Shown here piece after piece: positions 35,701 to 43,889 of a DNA stretch of 64,000 nt. Positions within the stretch are counted from its first letter, which is position 1, and each line of letters begins with the position of its first letter. The DNA is from Sipunculus nudus. Taxonomy: Eukaryota > Annelida > Sipuncula > Golfingiida > Sipunculidae. A program made the position numbers and the translations under genes. The DNA lies in the NCBI GenBank assembly GCA_026874595.1, contig CM049322.1, positions 34,120,340 through 34,184,339 of the forward strand, written 5' to 3'. The notes beneath the pieces are model-generated. The model did no database searches. It saw only the letters and a program-made list of their open reading frames with translations, and had not been told where the DNA came from.

Positions 35701-38700
35701 GATTCTGTTACTGTTTAAATATGTCCTCTACAAGCAAAGAGAGGAAAATGGTTATTCCTTATTCGCAGTGTTTAAAAGCAGGTAAAGAGATACAGAAAGG
35801 GTTGAGAGTTAGCAAAGGAATATTTTTATAAACATTTAAAGAAATGGGGTAATTTAGTTGATGTTTTGAAAATTTCTGACTGAAGATTTCCTTATATAAG
35901 TATTATCGTGGCCATGGGTGGATGATGTCTGTTCTTGTTTATGCGTTCATGTTGTTTATCTTTAAAATATCTTCTGTGTCGGAAAAATAGCTCATGTACA
36001 TTTAGAATTAGATGAGAGAATCTGAGGTAGATTATATAAAGTTTTATCTGAATGTATATATACATGCATTTTATGTTTTTGTAAACTACTCCACCCAGGC
36101 TTTTTGAGACTTGCTCAGCATTGCTGTTTAAGAAGGTGGCTTGCTCTCCCACTGCATATGGTAGTATTGAGGGACAGGGCTGACTCACCACCTGGCGGGC
36201 AACTTCGCTGATGCGTGTCTTCATCAGACTGAGTGGACAGACCGACCACAGAATATGTTGTGTTTGTAAAATCACATTTAAACAACACGTCTTTGTATAT
36301 GTGTGTTGTGTCTTTGTAATTGTCTTGTAATTTGTATTTTCTTATTTTTTTTTTGTTTTATAAGAATAAAATAAATAATAAAAAAAGAAATATATATCGA
36401 TCTATTTTATCTTATCCCAAGCATATTTAGAAATTAGCGATCAAAAACCAAGCTAAATGTAATAAAAAAATTCAGAGAACTATATGTATTATACGAAGCC
36501 CGGGAGACGACATGGTGAAAAATATTTATTAATCCGTGCGCACGAATTACTAATTCCTGCGCACGAATTACTGGGTGTGAAAAATATATTTGCAAGGTGG
36601 AAAAAATATTTAAAATTCGTGCGCACGAATTAGTGACCAATGAGAAAAGCTCTCTTATGTTGCTGGCTCAATGCTCATTGGCTACTAATTCGTTATTTAT
36701 TCGTGCGCACGAATTAGTAGCCAATGAGAAGCAAGCACACATTGACTCAGTCTAGGCACAGGCTGGCAGATTCAGGGGGCACACACGGTTGTCAAAATGG
36801 AGCCCAGCGCCTTCCGACAGTTCCGTGACTTCCTACCTGGGAAAATTCGGAACTATGTATATTTAAAATAGAAAGGGCTATAAGCGATACTTAAAGAATA
36901 TAAATATAAAACTCACAGACCCAGTTGCCGTGCACGTTGGAAAATTCCTAAGGCTTTCTCTGGTAAAAAACAACAACCTACATTATCATCGTTGGGGCAT
37001 AATGGGAACATAATTATAGACAAAGCCGATCAGGCTGAAATTTTTAACAGTTATTTTGCTTCACAAAGTAATTACGGTTACAGTTCTCAAGCGTCATTTG
37101 ATGATGATGCTAAATTGCAAATTACAAATAAACTAGGTGAAATGAACTTCAAAGAAACTGAGGTATCTCATGTCATATTTGGGATTCGCTTTCCTGGCAG
37201 GAACACATAAACTTGATATGTTTGAAAGCCAATAAGCATTAGGAAATGTTGAACAAATTATAAATTCCAGTTCACTATGAATGTTTTAGATCGTATGTAC
37301 AAATCATTAATACGTTTAGTACTGGAGTGTTTTAATATTTAACAGTTGTTCTGTCAGACAGTCATACCTCCCGGGTGAACTGTGGAAATACTTGCTGAAT
37401 CTGAGGGGAACACAACTTCATGTGGAGCCTGACATTTCAATTTTACAATGAGGCATCCCTGTTTCATTAGGACCAATCAAAAAGAGAGACATAAACGGAC
37501 ACCTCAGCTTGAATCAGTCTAGAACATGGTGTTTGATATATTTCAATGAGGATTGATCCGGAGTTGCGCACATGTGATCCTGATCATTTAATCATATTGA
37601 AGTAAAAAAAAAAAGTGTAAAAAAATGGATATGAGTATCTGATTTGATATATTGAGTGGCATATGGAATGTTGAAAGCAGAAAGATAAACAGACAATCTG
37701 CGAGGATAAATGATGTTTCCAAATTTACTCAAAGCAATTTTACCGACTTATTACTGGATATAATACATGCCAGGTTGAACTATTATTCCAGTGCCTTTTA
37801 TATACCCATAACATTAATTTAATAAAGTCTTTACCCATGATATAAACAAAATACAGACTATGCAACAGGACAGATGTATATATTAATCAAGCTTGGTTTC
37901 ATAATTTTAATTTATCGCTGAATTAAAGACAAAATATTGTAGACTATCCTATTTTCGCTTTACTAAGCCTCAGGGCGAGTGTTATTTTCAAATGACTTCT
38001 AAATATTCCCAGATGTGGATAACTCTATAGCCCTCACGATACATATCATATTTCTGTATTATTTATCCGTGTGTAATAGTCCCTTGGATTGTGTCATTGG
38101 CATAGACTGATACTAGTATATCGTAGACCCAGCCGGCAACATTCAGACAATGTGGCGTGTTGTTCAGATGATATTTCAAACCCCTTGGGCAAGTGTGGTA
38201 TTGTCAAGACATATTAGTAAACTTAGTCAGATTCTAAAGGCAGTTAATGAAGAGATCTTTCAAATGAATGATCACTCATAGGGGTAAAGACCAAGTTTAA
38301 TATGATAATGTGCAAATAGGTAAAGGGAAACTTAATAGTTATTTGACAAATTATCAAATTAAATGACTTTTCCCCAGTAGCACTTGTTGGAACTGTTAAT
38401 ATTTTATTCACCACTTACATGAACTTTGCAACATAACGTACCACGCCTGCTTATATTGCATGTACTACAAAGACAAGGTGCTCAAACGCGCACGTCTGTA
38501 TATGTGTCCTCATACGCTTTCAACCTAGGCGTTGACTACTACAATGATTTATTCTACTGAAAGACAAATAAGTCAAATCAGAGCAGACCAATCCCGTGTA
38601 AATATCAACAGCTGTGCGAACTTAGACACACCTATACTTTAGCTATGTTAATCGTTTGATAGCCTCGCTATACATATCATTTACCGGAGTCTAATCACAT

Positions 38701-38722
38701 ATCATTATAATGATGATTATGA

Positions 38723-38776
<54 letters not shown>

Positions 38777-41700
38777 TGAAACCTCGTTGTGTCGAAGTCA
38801 AAGGGACCCTCAGAAAACTTCGATACATCCGAAGTTCGACACAAGCGGATTTTATTTGGTAATAAGTTGTCCGGAATATCGAGTCTTTTACTTCGACATA
38901 AGCAGGGTATTCGACTTAAGCGAGTTCGACACAACGAGGTTTCACTGTATATATATATATATTTAGTGTCCATAAATAACAAGACGGTGTTGGGCTTATA
39001 ACGTTGTATTCCATTCGCTGCAGTTATACATGGCAATCGGTGGTTATAAACTGCCTCATAAAGATATAAAAGTGCTCAATATAACTTTAAAAAACTTTAA
39101 AAATGTGAAATTAAAAAAAAATTAACTGTGCGAACTCTCGAGCTGCCGCCGCTATAATGAGACAAGTGCAGCGTTTGGTGATCAGTTACGTAATAGACAC
39201 CTGTAGGCGCGGTAATTAGTGAACCCTGAGTGCAGCGCCTCCTGTCCACTAAATGGCAATAAATATTCTATTTATTTTACAATTAGTGTCCATAAATAAC
39301 AAGACGGTGTTGGGCTTATAACGTTGTATTCCATTCGCTGCAGTTATACATGGCAATCGGTGGTTATAAACTGCCTCCAGAGCCCAACACCATGAAATAA
39401 CTACAATGTCTGAAAAATAAGGAAATATTTAGTCACACAACTCATTACATCTTAGATGCCAGCAGGTTTGATATGCGCCAGCGATATTCCAACGGAATGT
39501 TTATGTACCTTTCCCAACAGTTGGATCGCCAGTCCCCTTGCGCTTTGATTAAAAGTTCTGGTGCACCATTCAAAAAGGCAAAGCAACTTCCACCCCGCCT
39601 GAATGAATGTCCCGAGTATTCGCGCGAATTGTAGCCGCATGTCTCAAGAGTTCTTTTCAGCATATCATTAAAAAGCGTGTGTGTCATAACTTTCAAGCCA
39701 CCGCTTTTGTGTCGATATACGAACAGCGGTATATCTGGCCTACTGCCGACCTCCCCAATCTGCGTACACATATTTTCCAGTGCTAACACTGGGCACAAGT
39801 CACCATTGTTTTGTGTAAGAGGGATCTGTAATTGTCTTTCTTTATACTGCACTGTTTTTGTTCTCTTAACGTTTAGAACAAGACCGCCGTCCACACGAGA
39901 GAGATCACACGAGGTCAAATCAGAAGACGGGTCAAATTTATTAGGGCTCTTGAGCAATAATGTAGATTTTCTACAGAAGGTTAGAAAGGCAACTATACAC
40001 ACTGTCCAAAACGTTGCCTGGAAAGAGTCCCGCAGATTTAACCTGTTTTTAATGTCTCGAAGAATCATTGGCGTGATAGGCAATTTCTGCCGAGGAGGCG
40101 ATCCTTTACGACGTCGTACTCCTCTCAGTAGCATGTTTAAAGCATAATTGTTCTCTAAAGGATTTGACATACCTGCTTCCAGATGGATTATTCTAACTAT
40201 ATTGAGGTACTATCGCACGCTCTCTGGTTTCAGCGATCTGGCCAAAAAAACAGCATATAACAATAATGATTCCCGATCAATAGGTACTGGCGTACACTTG
40301 AAATACAAACAAAAACGTAAATATGCACGGAGGTGACATTTGTATGTAGCTTTTGTGGTATCAGCGAAAGCTGCTTTCCGATATGCTGACAGTTCCTGTT
40401 TCAAGGTCTGCCACTGTTCCAGTTCTGCAACACACAAAAAAAAAGCGTCAGTTGACATATGGTTAAAAAGTTTGTATTCATGGTCTGCGATATCAATACC
40501 ACAATGCTGCTGTAACATTGCCTGGGCCATAGCAGCAAAGTTTAAGTTGTGAAACCGGGAGATCGCATCAGCTGTGATGTTCTTTTCTGTGGGCACTCGT
40601 TTCGCTGTTAACCAGAAGTTACCAGTCAAGGATAACCATGCTATCTCCTGGAGCCAAACATTTACATGCGCGTTCTTGCCCATACCTTTGTTTATCCAAT
40701 ATTTAGCAGCATTATTATCAGTGTAAACCACCACTCTCTTATTATACCAGTCTTTATGCCATCTGCGAACTGCAAGTAAAATTGTATAAAGCTCTTTCAA
40801 ATTAATGTCTTTGCCACCTATGTCAAGTAATGCGAAGTCTGCCGTCCAGTTGCAATAGAACCAATCCACGCTCCGTTGCTGCCGCTTATTGTGATGCCAC
40901 GCCGCGCCGCCCTGATCGCAGGCATCTGTAGATATGGTGATATCGGGCTGTGGTTTCCGAACATTTATGTACGCCACGCCATTGAATTGGTCACCTTGCA
41001 AGAAGTATATCCACCTTCGCAGTTCCATCCGTAGCTCCACATTAAGCCTGGTTCTGTGTGAAGGTTTTTGTAAAGATTTACATACATCTATCAGTTTTCT
41101 TAACAGTGGTCGTGCCACCCTAAAAATGGACGCTACCCAGTTTAATTTGCCTATTATTTGTTGCAACTGCCGTTTGGTGAAGGAAATTTTATTTAGCCAT
41201 GCACAAACATATGATTTAATCTCACAAAGCTTCACTCTTGGAATTCTCAGCAATTCCAAGGATGAGTCTATTTCAATACCCAAAAACGTGATGATTTTCG
41301 TAGGTGCTACCACCTTGCGCCAATTAACTGAGAATCCTAGATCTGTAAGAAGATCAATTAATGTATGTAAGGCTTTCCTGCATTTTTCCTCGCTGTTCTC
41401 TACTAATAAAAAGTCATCTAAATATACAATAATTCCATGAAACCCCTTTCTTTTCATCATTCTACCAACTGCTTTGGTAATTCTTTGGAATATCGCAGGA
41501 CTTTTACTTGCGCCAAAACACAACCGCGTATCATACATATATCTAGGTTTATCTTCCCCAGAAAATTTCCATTTAAGTCCTGTAACCTGGAAACAATCCC
41601 TATGGATCGGAACAGACCGGTATCCCCACTTTAAGTCAACTTTAGCCATGAATGAATTCTTATTAATATATTTAACAGCTGTGTCTAAATTTTCATAAGA

Positions 41701-43476
41701 GACAGACTCCGGAGACGCATATGAATTGAGAGAACCGCACTGGGGCATACTTGCATCATGAATCAGTCTAATTTCATCACTATCCTTCTTTGGAATAGCA
41801 CCCAAAGCACTGACAATAGTGGGCTTTTTTGCACATAGAACGTAATTTCCTTTATTTATCTCATCTCTAATTTGCATTTCAACTTTGCTTCTTGTAGCAC
41901 TGTTGGTAGCAGAGCGATAATTCTGGCACTCCACATGTGTAATGGATGAATTATTATCTACAATTTTAAAACCATAGGTAATGCCGTTAACTATAAAGTC
42001 CCTATCTACATCCTTATCTAAAGCTTCTTTCCATACTGGCAGACAAGACGTCAATGGGCTGGTGACCGGTATTTCCTATTTATAATTGGGGCCCAACCTG
42101 TTGTGCATGTATTCGGGATGCTTTTGGCGACATCCAGGGACCATACACGCATGACTGAACCTACAGAAAGGGCGCCTACAGCCGCTTTCAGTCTGAAAAT
42201 CGCGGCAAATTTCAACCCCTGTTATGTCACGCCGTACTGTTTTGTGTTGGTATTGGCCAAATTTTTGCTTTGTTAAAACTTTTTCACTTTTCTCTAAATG
42301 AAACATGGCAAGATGTACATCATCCTTTTCCCATGAGTAATTGTTTTCGGACTGTAGCTGGCGGAACCTGTGGTCATATACCATGACAGATGGCACTTTG
42401 TTCACTTGCGCGAATTCGCCGATCTTTATTTGGTAGGATGCGTACTGTTTAACTTGCTGTAGGTCATTTATTTCGCCCACCTCAATTAATTTACACAGGA
42501 TCCGGTTACTAGCGCTTATCCACTGAGCTAAATTGACTTCTTCTGGGCGAGGTTTACGATTCTTGGAACGCCATACAAGGGAGCCCTCATCTGAGCCATA
42601 CAGAGGATTGTCGGATTCTTCTAATACTATCAATGGGCTGGTTAGAAAGTCAGGAATAAGGAAACAGTGTTTACCTTTAGCTGAGCTGTTTCTTGGCGGT
42701 CCCTCTGTTGGCTGCTCCCTGGCGGTTCCCAGTATGTCTTCATTAAAAAATGCACCTGAATCGGCCATCTCCTCAACAAGCATTTGTAGTTTACTGTCCT
42801 TTCTCAGCTCTGCAGTCGTTACCGGTTTATTAGCCAGGTTGTATTCCTTCTGTCCATTCCGCAAATGAACAATTGCTTCCCTCAATTTGGTTTTACTGCC
42901 CACGGTCAGGCCGAGTTCAGGTAAGTCCACCTCCGTCAACGCCAAAAGCGTATCCTTTGTACTAATATCCTGTGTTTTCAATATTTCAACTGTTTTTGGG
43001 GACAGCTTTGTTTCCTCTGCCCAAGTCTCTAATTCAAAATTCCCCGACATATTTAACAGGTAAATGACCATAAAAATTAACTGTGCGAACTCTCGAGCTG
43101 CCGCCGCTATAATGAGACAAGTGCAGCGTTTGGTGATCAGTTACGTAATAGACACCTGTAGGCGCGGTAATTAGTGAACCCTGAGTGCAGCGCCTCCTGT
43201 CCACTAAATGGCAATAAATATTCTATTTATTTTACAAATATATATATATATTGTTTCCTCTGCCCAAGTCTCTAATTCAAAATTCCCCGACATATTTAAC
43301 AGGTAAATGACCATAAAAATTAACTGTGCGAACTCTCGAGCTGCCGCCGCTATAATGAGACAAGTGCAGCGTTTGGTGATCAGTTACGTAATAGACACCT
43401 GTAGGCGCGGTAATTAGTGAACCCTGAGTGCAGCGCCTCCTGTCCACTAAATGGCAATAAATATTCTATTTATTTT

Positions 43477-43523
<47 letters not shown>

Positions 43524-43864
43524 ACATATATATATATATATTGTCTGTGTTTTTCATAGAAGTTTTTATATGTGTGCAAGATAATCCAGTTTTTGACAGA
43601 GCTTTTCTTTAACTTCACTCAAGGTGGACTGATTCCCTACATTCGAGTCTATGTTCGAGTCCAGTAACCTCAAAACAGACTTCACCTAATGATATAATAG
43701 ACCTAGATTGTAAAAACCTAGGGGAAACATTTTTTGTGTCATTGTCACCTTACTGATGTCTTGAAAAAGCTGCACACACATAAATTTAAATGTATGTAAA
43801 TAATTTGATGATACGTACCTGCGGCAACAAATAATACAACCAGAAAGGCGATCTTCAAATCCAT
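26968..43864 (-). CDS. Ly6/uPAR-like GPI-anchored three-finger protein (copy 2), complete 3-exon gene
   Basis: Coding exons 43864-43819, 31503-31397 and 27186-26968 join in phase (46+107+219 nt) to 123 aa plus stop. Residues 1-18 are a signal peptide (MDLKIAFLVVLFVAA, then AQA as a good cleavage site). The mature protein has ten cysteines at 22, 25, 33, 45, 50, 67, 76, 92, 93 and 98: CYNC at the start and CCDGNNCN at the end, the Ly6/three-finger pattern. A hydrophobic tail (110-123) after small residues (S100, A101, G102) predicts GPI anchoring. Intron 1 (12.3 kb) carries an Ngaro-like retrotransposon and other repeats. Intron 2 (4.2 kb) probably uses a GC-AG pair (see findings). Likely role: surface receptor or modulator; ligand unknown. 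Paralogous to the exon at 9266-9484. Confidence 0.85.
27210..27262. repeat. (TA)n microsatellite
   Basis: TA run in intron 2 of the copy-2 Ly6-like gene, 25 bases from the exon-3 acceptor. The left arm lacks it at the aligned position. Confidence 0.9.
27720..28492. repeat. dispersed repeat with two internal ~334-bp units
   Basis: CCGTTTACCACGCACAAATC (27797) and CCGTTTACAGGGCACAAATC (28131) begin two related units. Both continue through GGAGGTC, TCCTTGGAA, a CTCTGTTAC block, GAGCTATGGG, CTCAGAA and TACCCCCA. The block ends in ATGACCCATGGGTC, the same terminus as at 2012-2045. A third related unit lies at 29890-30010 (CATAGGGCACAAATCGTAAC). It lies inside intron 2 of the copy-2 Ly6-like gene; no coding region supported. 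Confidence 0.65.
28493..31390. other. remainder of intron 2, copy-2 Ly6-like gene
   Basis: A (GA)n run at 28943-28976, a further degenerate dispersed-repeat unit at 29860-30140, and a short AGGATAAATATGAC tandem (30320-30375). Cysteine-containing frames at 28833-29404 were examined for Ly6 exons and not supported. Confidence 0.45.
31397..31503 (-). CDS. exon 2 of the copy-2 Ly6-like gene
   Basis: Minus-strand acceptor TTCGAATTGTAG then CT CAG GCT GCA. It encodes QAATQCYNCNSG, GCNDPFSSNN, VSC and KKCY: the first five cysteines of a three-finger domain. Phase 1 at its start fits exon 1 exactly. It ends at TAT before GCAAGT (GC-type donor), phase 0, fitting exon 3. The frame would meet a stop three codons after TAT if unspliced, supporting the boundary. 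Confidence 0.85.
32245..32560 (-). mobile_element. degraded SINE copy, same family as 52146-52454
   Basis: Shares with the 52-kb copy the order GGACTACGT, CACTCGCTTC, TTTATATCCT, CACTCGTTT(G/T)TGAGTGA, ACGGCC, CAGAGCGCTC and AAAAT(T/C)AT/CTC. The tRNA-like head expected at its right end is barely recognisable (GCACTACCCCAGATCCG). Confidence 0.5.
32715..32768. repeat. (TA)n microsatellite
   Basis: Pure TA run of ~54 bp in intron 1 of the copy-2 Ly6-like gene. It creates open YIYIYI frames with no meaning. Confidence 0.9.
33480..34270. repeat. degenerate tandem repeat, ~130-180-bp units
   Basis: GGCGCCACCT or a close form recurs near 33620, 33768, 33948, 34078 and 34222. Between occurrences are repeated phrases: ATATCTCGGGAACCG, TGACTTATC/GACATGTC, CCTGAAATTT(G)GCATGTGTAT, ACATCCTTGATAGCTTTCT. 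The same phrases recur in 58400-60260, so this is one dispersed family, here about five decayed units. Confidence 0.7.
34491..34668. mobile_element. MITE-like element, GGCGGATCCAG family
   Basis: Starts GGGCGGATCCAGCGGG and ends CTGAATTCTCCACTG, an imperfect inverted copy of CAGTGGCGGATCCAG. The interior (GAAAACCCTAAAAA, GGTCCGGAAA, CAAATTTTGC, AAGGTTGTTTCGG) matches 63390-63611 in the same orientation. Confidence 0.6.
34690..35420. repeat. region of short degenerate ACGTAG(T)GAGGAC-type repeats
   Basis: Words such as AACGTAGTGAG, GGACGCAGTGAGGACC, AACGACGTAAC, AACGTAGAAGG, GGAACGTAGCAAGGACGTAG recur at loose 9-20-bp spacing in two clusters (34720-34900 and 35230-35340), separated by AT-rich DNA. 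No coding region supported. Confidence 0.45.
35597..35785 (+). pseudogene. LINE ORF2 C-terminal relic
   Basis: An in-frame stretch of about 62 codons ends at TAA. It reads ILYGIIPVDDKNRLQNQILL then FKYVLYKQREENG, matching the pattern 'iLfG...N.ilLlaKy.iy..R' seen at the C-terminal end of L1/Tx1-type non-LTR retrotransposon polyproteins. No intact upstream RT. Family assignment rests on that pattern only. Confidence 0.5.
36520..36730. repeat. cluster of TTCGTGCGCACGAA palindromes and a long inverted repeat
   Basis: The 14-bp palindrome TTCGTGCGCACGAA, extended to AATTCGTGCGCACGAATT, occurs complete twice (~36615, ~36698) and with one or two changes twice more (~36533, ~36552). CTCATTGGCTACTAATTCG (36672) is exactly inverted as CGAATTAGTAGCCAATGAG (~36709), making a stem of ~19 bp around the last palindrome. 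CCAATGAG occurs twice. This could be a MITE, a protein-binding cluster or a promoter; the sequence alone does not decide. Confidence 0.65.
36797..36871 (+). other. 24-codon open frame next to the palindrome cluster
   Basis: MEPSAFRQFRDFLPGKIR and six more residues before TAG, starting 70 bp after the palindrome cluster and its CCAATGAG boxes. GTATAT near the end (after AACTAT) could be a donor, in which case this would be a first coding exon. The protein is not recognised. Confidence 0.25.
36932..37210 (+). pseudogene. LINE ORF2 relic (linker before the reverse transcriptase)
   Basis: Open frame to TAA reading RWKIPKAFSGKKQQ, then LGHNGNIIIDKADQAEIFNS-YFASQS. The pattern 'G.....d.ka..fN.yFas' is typical of non-LTR retrotransposon ORF2 just upstream of the RT domain. 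The catalytic RT core is absent; only this piece survives. Confidence 0.6.
38727..38773. repeat. (TA)n microsatellite
   Basis: TA run that hosts the MITE at 38774-38947. The remaining TA (38948-38962) then meets the Ngaro-like element, so both insertions used the same TA tract. Confidence 0.9.
38774..38947. mobile_element. 174-bp Tc1/mariner-pogo-type MITE with 23-bp TIRs
   Basis: The left end CAGTGAAACCTCGTTGTGTC continues GAA; the right end is its exact inverse for 23 bp, and TA lies outside each end. The interior has further TCGACACAAG and CTTCGACATAAG repeats. CAGT termini and TA target suit the Tc1/mariner superfamily. It has no coding capacity. Confidence 0.8.
38963..39057 (-). repeat. 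split direct repeat Y, outer copy
   Basis: 95 bp from TTAGTGTCCATAAATAACAA to AACTGCCTC. Identical by eye to 39283-39377. It forms the 3' end of the retrotransposon. Confidence 0.9.
39117..39282 (-). repeat. split direct repeat X, 3' copy
   Basis: ~166 bp from AATTAACTGTGCGAACTCTC to TATTTATTTTACAA. The same sequence stands at 43072-43237 and 43315-43480. Confidence 0.9.
39283..39377 (-). repeat. split direct repeat Y, inner copy
   Basis: Directly follows the recombinase 3' flank on the minus strand and directly abuts X. The X/Y junction with no spacer is the point where a circular intermediate would be expected to join. Confidence 0.9.
39445..40209 (-). CDS. tyrosine recombinase, catalytic part (downstream of an in-frame TAG)
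   Basis: Continues the same frame as the RT-RNase H gene after a TAG at 40212-40210. Counted from the Met at 40170 (241 residues), the catalytic set is visible: Arg67 in FLTFCRKSTLL, HSFRR at 188-192, GDW at 212-214, and the tyrosine nucleophile in WERYINI at 222. This R...H-x-x-R...W...Y set is that of phage-integrase-type recombinases of DIRS/Ngaro elements. The enzyme would insert the circular cDNA. With the stop, the N-terminal core-binding part and the catalytic part are separated unless the codon is read through or translation restarts at 40170. Confidence 0.85.
   Translation of the reverse strand, partial: YLNIVRIIHLEAGMSNPLENNYALNMLLRGVRRRKGSPPRQKLPITPMILRDIKNRLNLRDSFQATFWTVCIVAFLTFCRKSTLLLKSPNKFDPSSDLTSCDLSRVDGGLVLNVKRTKTVQYKERQLQIPLTQNNGDLCPVLALENMCTQIGEVGSRPDIPLFVYRHKSGGLKVMTHTLFNDMLKRTLETCGYNSREYSGHSFRRGGSCFAFLNGAPELLIKAQGDWRSNCWERYINIPLEYRWRISNLLASKM
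40210..42054 (-). CDS. reverse transcriptase-RNase H with N-terminal part of tyrosine recombinase
   Basis: 614 codons. RT domain ~residues 60-275: KVDLKWGYRSVPI with catalytic Asp140, YLDD at 211-214, FLGIEID at 258-263. RNase H ~372-500: Asp377 in ISTDACD, Glu421, Asp446 in VYTDNNA, Asp496 in ITADAISRF. Residues ~550-614 (LSAYRKAAFADTTKATY, YLRFCLYF) are the core-binding domain of the recombinase, fused in frame to RNase H. The frame stops at TAG (40212-40210) in a context where the recombinase clearly goes on in the same frame. Start at 42054 lies 21 nt after the gag stop. It copies the element RNA and removes the RNA strand. Confidence 0.92.
   Translation of the reverse strand: MTSCLPVWKEALDKDVDRDFIVNGITYGFKIVDNNSSITHVECQNYRSATNSATRSKVEMQIRDEINKGNYVLCAKKPTIVSALGAIPKKDSDEIRLIHDASMPQCGSLNSYASPESVSYENLDTAVKYINKNSFMAKVDLKWGYRSVPIHRDCFQVTGLKWKFSGEDKPRYMYDTRLCFGASKSPAIFQRITKAVGRMMKRKGFHGIIVYLDDFLLVENSEEKCRKALHTLIDLLTDLGFSVNWRKVVAPTKIITFLGIEIDSSLELLRIPRVKLCEIKSYVCAWLNKISFTKRQLQQIIGKLNWVASIFRVARPLLRKLIDVCKSLQKPSHRTRLNVELRMELRRWIYFLQGDQFNGVAYINVRKPQPDITISTDACDQGGAAWHHNKRQQRSVDWFYCNWTADFALLDIGGKDINLKELYTILLAVRRWHKDWYNKRVVVYTDNNAAKYWINKGMGKNAHVNVWLQEIAWLSLTGNFWLTAKRVPTEKNITADAISRFHNLNFAAMAQAMLQQHCGIDIADHEYKLFNHMSTDAFFLCVAELEQWQTLKQELSAYRKAAFADTTKATYKCHLRAYLRFCLYFKCTPVPIDRESLLLYAVFLARSLKPESVR
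42076..43071 (-). CDS. gag-like protein with SAM domain and CCCH zinc knuckle
   Basis: 331 codons. Residues ~11-70 fit a SAM-type helical domain (FELETWAEETKLSPKTVEIL, LPELGLTVGSKTKLREAI), suitable for self-assembly. The C-terminal end has C289-x8-C298-x4-C303-x3-H307, followed by C309, C314, H318, H323, so one CCCH finger and probably a second metal-binding site for RNA packaging. Translation may start at Met8 (MSGNFELETW). It overlaps no other gene; the polymerase gene follows after 21 nt. First ORF of an Ngaro/DIRS-like element. Confidence 0.85.
   Translation of the reverse strand: MVIYLLNMSGNFELETWAEETKLSPKTVEILKTQDISTKDTLLALTEVDLPELGLTVGSKTKLREAIVHLRNGQKEYNLANKPVTTAELRKDSKLQMLVEEMADSGAFFNEDILGTAREQPTEGPPRNSSAKGKHCFLIPDFLTSPLIVLEESDNPLYGSDEGSLVWRSKNRKPRPEEVNLAQWISASNRILCKLIEVGEINDLQQVKQYASYQIKIGEFAQVNKVPSVMVYDHRFRQLQSENNYSWEKDDVHLAMFHLEKSEKVLTKQKFGQYQHKTVRRDITGVEICRDFQTESGCRRPFCRFSHACMVPGCRQKHPEYMHNRLGPNYK
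43009..43480 (-). repeat. 243-bp tandem duplication at the retrotransposon 5' end
   Basis: TTGTTTCCTCTGCCCAAGTC begins at 43009 and again at 43251. Each copy holds the first ~20 gag codons, the leader and X, and ends in TA microsatellite. The outer gag start is a dead fragment. Confidence 0.85.
43481..43540. repeat. (TA)n microsatellite at the right edge of the retrotransposon
   Basis: TA run interrupted by AAGACA. Exon 1 of the copy-2 Ly6-like gene lies 0.28 kb further. Confidence 0.85.
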
Positions 43865-43889
43865 TTTCTTCTTTTCTCGATTTTACAAA
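43819..43889 (-). CDS. exon 1 of the copy-2 Ly6-like gene (signal peptide), with short 5' UTR
   Basis: Acceptor ATATCTTACAG, 25 nt of leader, then ATG at 43864: MDLKIAFLVVLFVAA, ending G before donor GTACGT (43818-43813). A typical secretory signal: a Lys near the start, a hydrophobic core, then small residues. Phase 1 at its end matches exon 2. Confidence 0.85.

Larger units (their letters stand above)
38963..43480 (-). mobile_element. Ngaro/DIRS-like tyrosine-recombinase retrotransposon
   Basis: On the minus strand the order is X (43237-43072), gag, RT-RNase H-tyrosine recombinase, Y (39377-39283), X (39282-39117), a 59-bp spacer, Y (39057-38963). This X-genes-Y-X-Y arrangement is the split-direct-repeat structure of Ngaro/PAT-type elements, which integrate through a tyrosine recombinase rather than an integrase and leave no target duplication. 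Both edges lie in TA microsatellite. At the 5' end a 243-bp piece (X plus the first gag codons) is duplicated in tandem (43252-43480). It lies in intron 1 of the copy-2 Ly6-like gene, on the same strand. X and Y copies look identical by eye, so insertion is recent. No methyltransferase domain is seen, favouring Ngaro over PAT/DIRS1. Confidence 0.9.

Noticed and set aside
39677-41698. Plus-strand open frames across the retrotransposon
   Set aside because: They are antisense shadows of the RT-RNase H and recombinase genes, which carry recognisable catalytic motifs on the minus strand.
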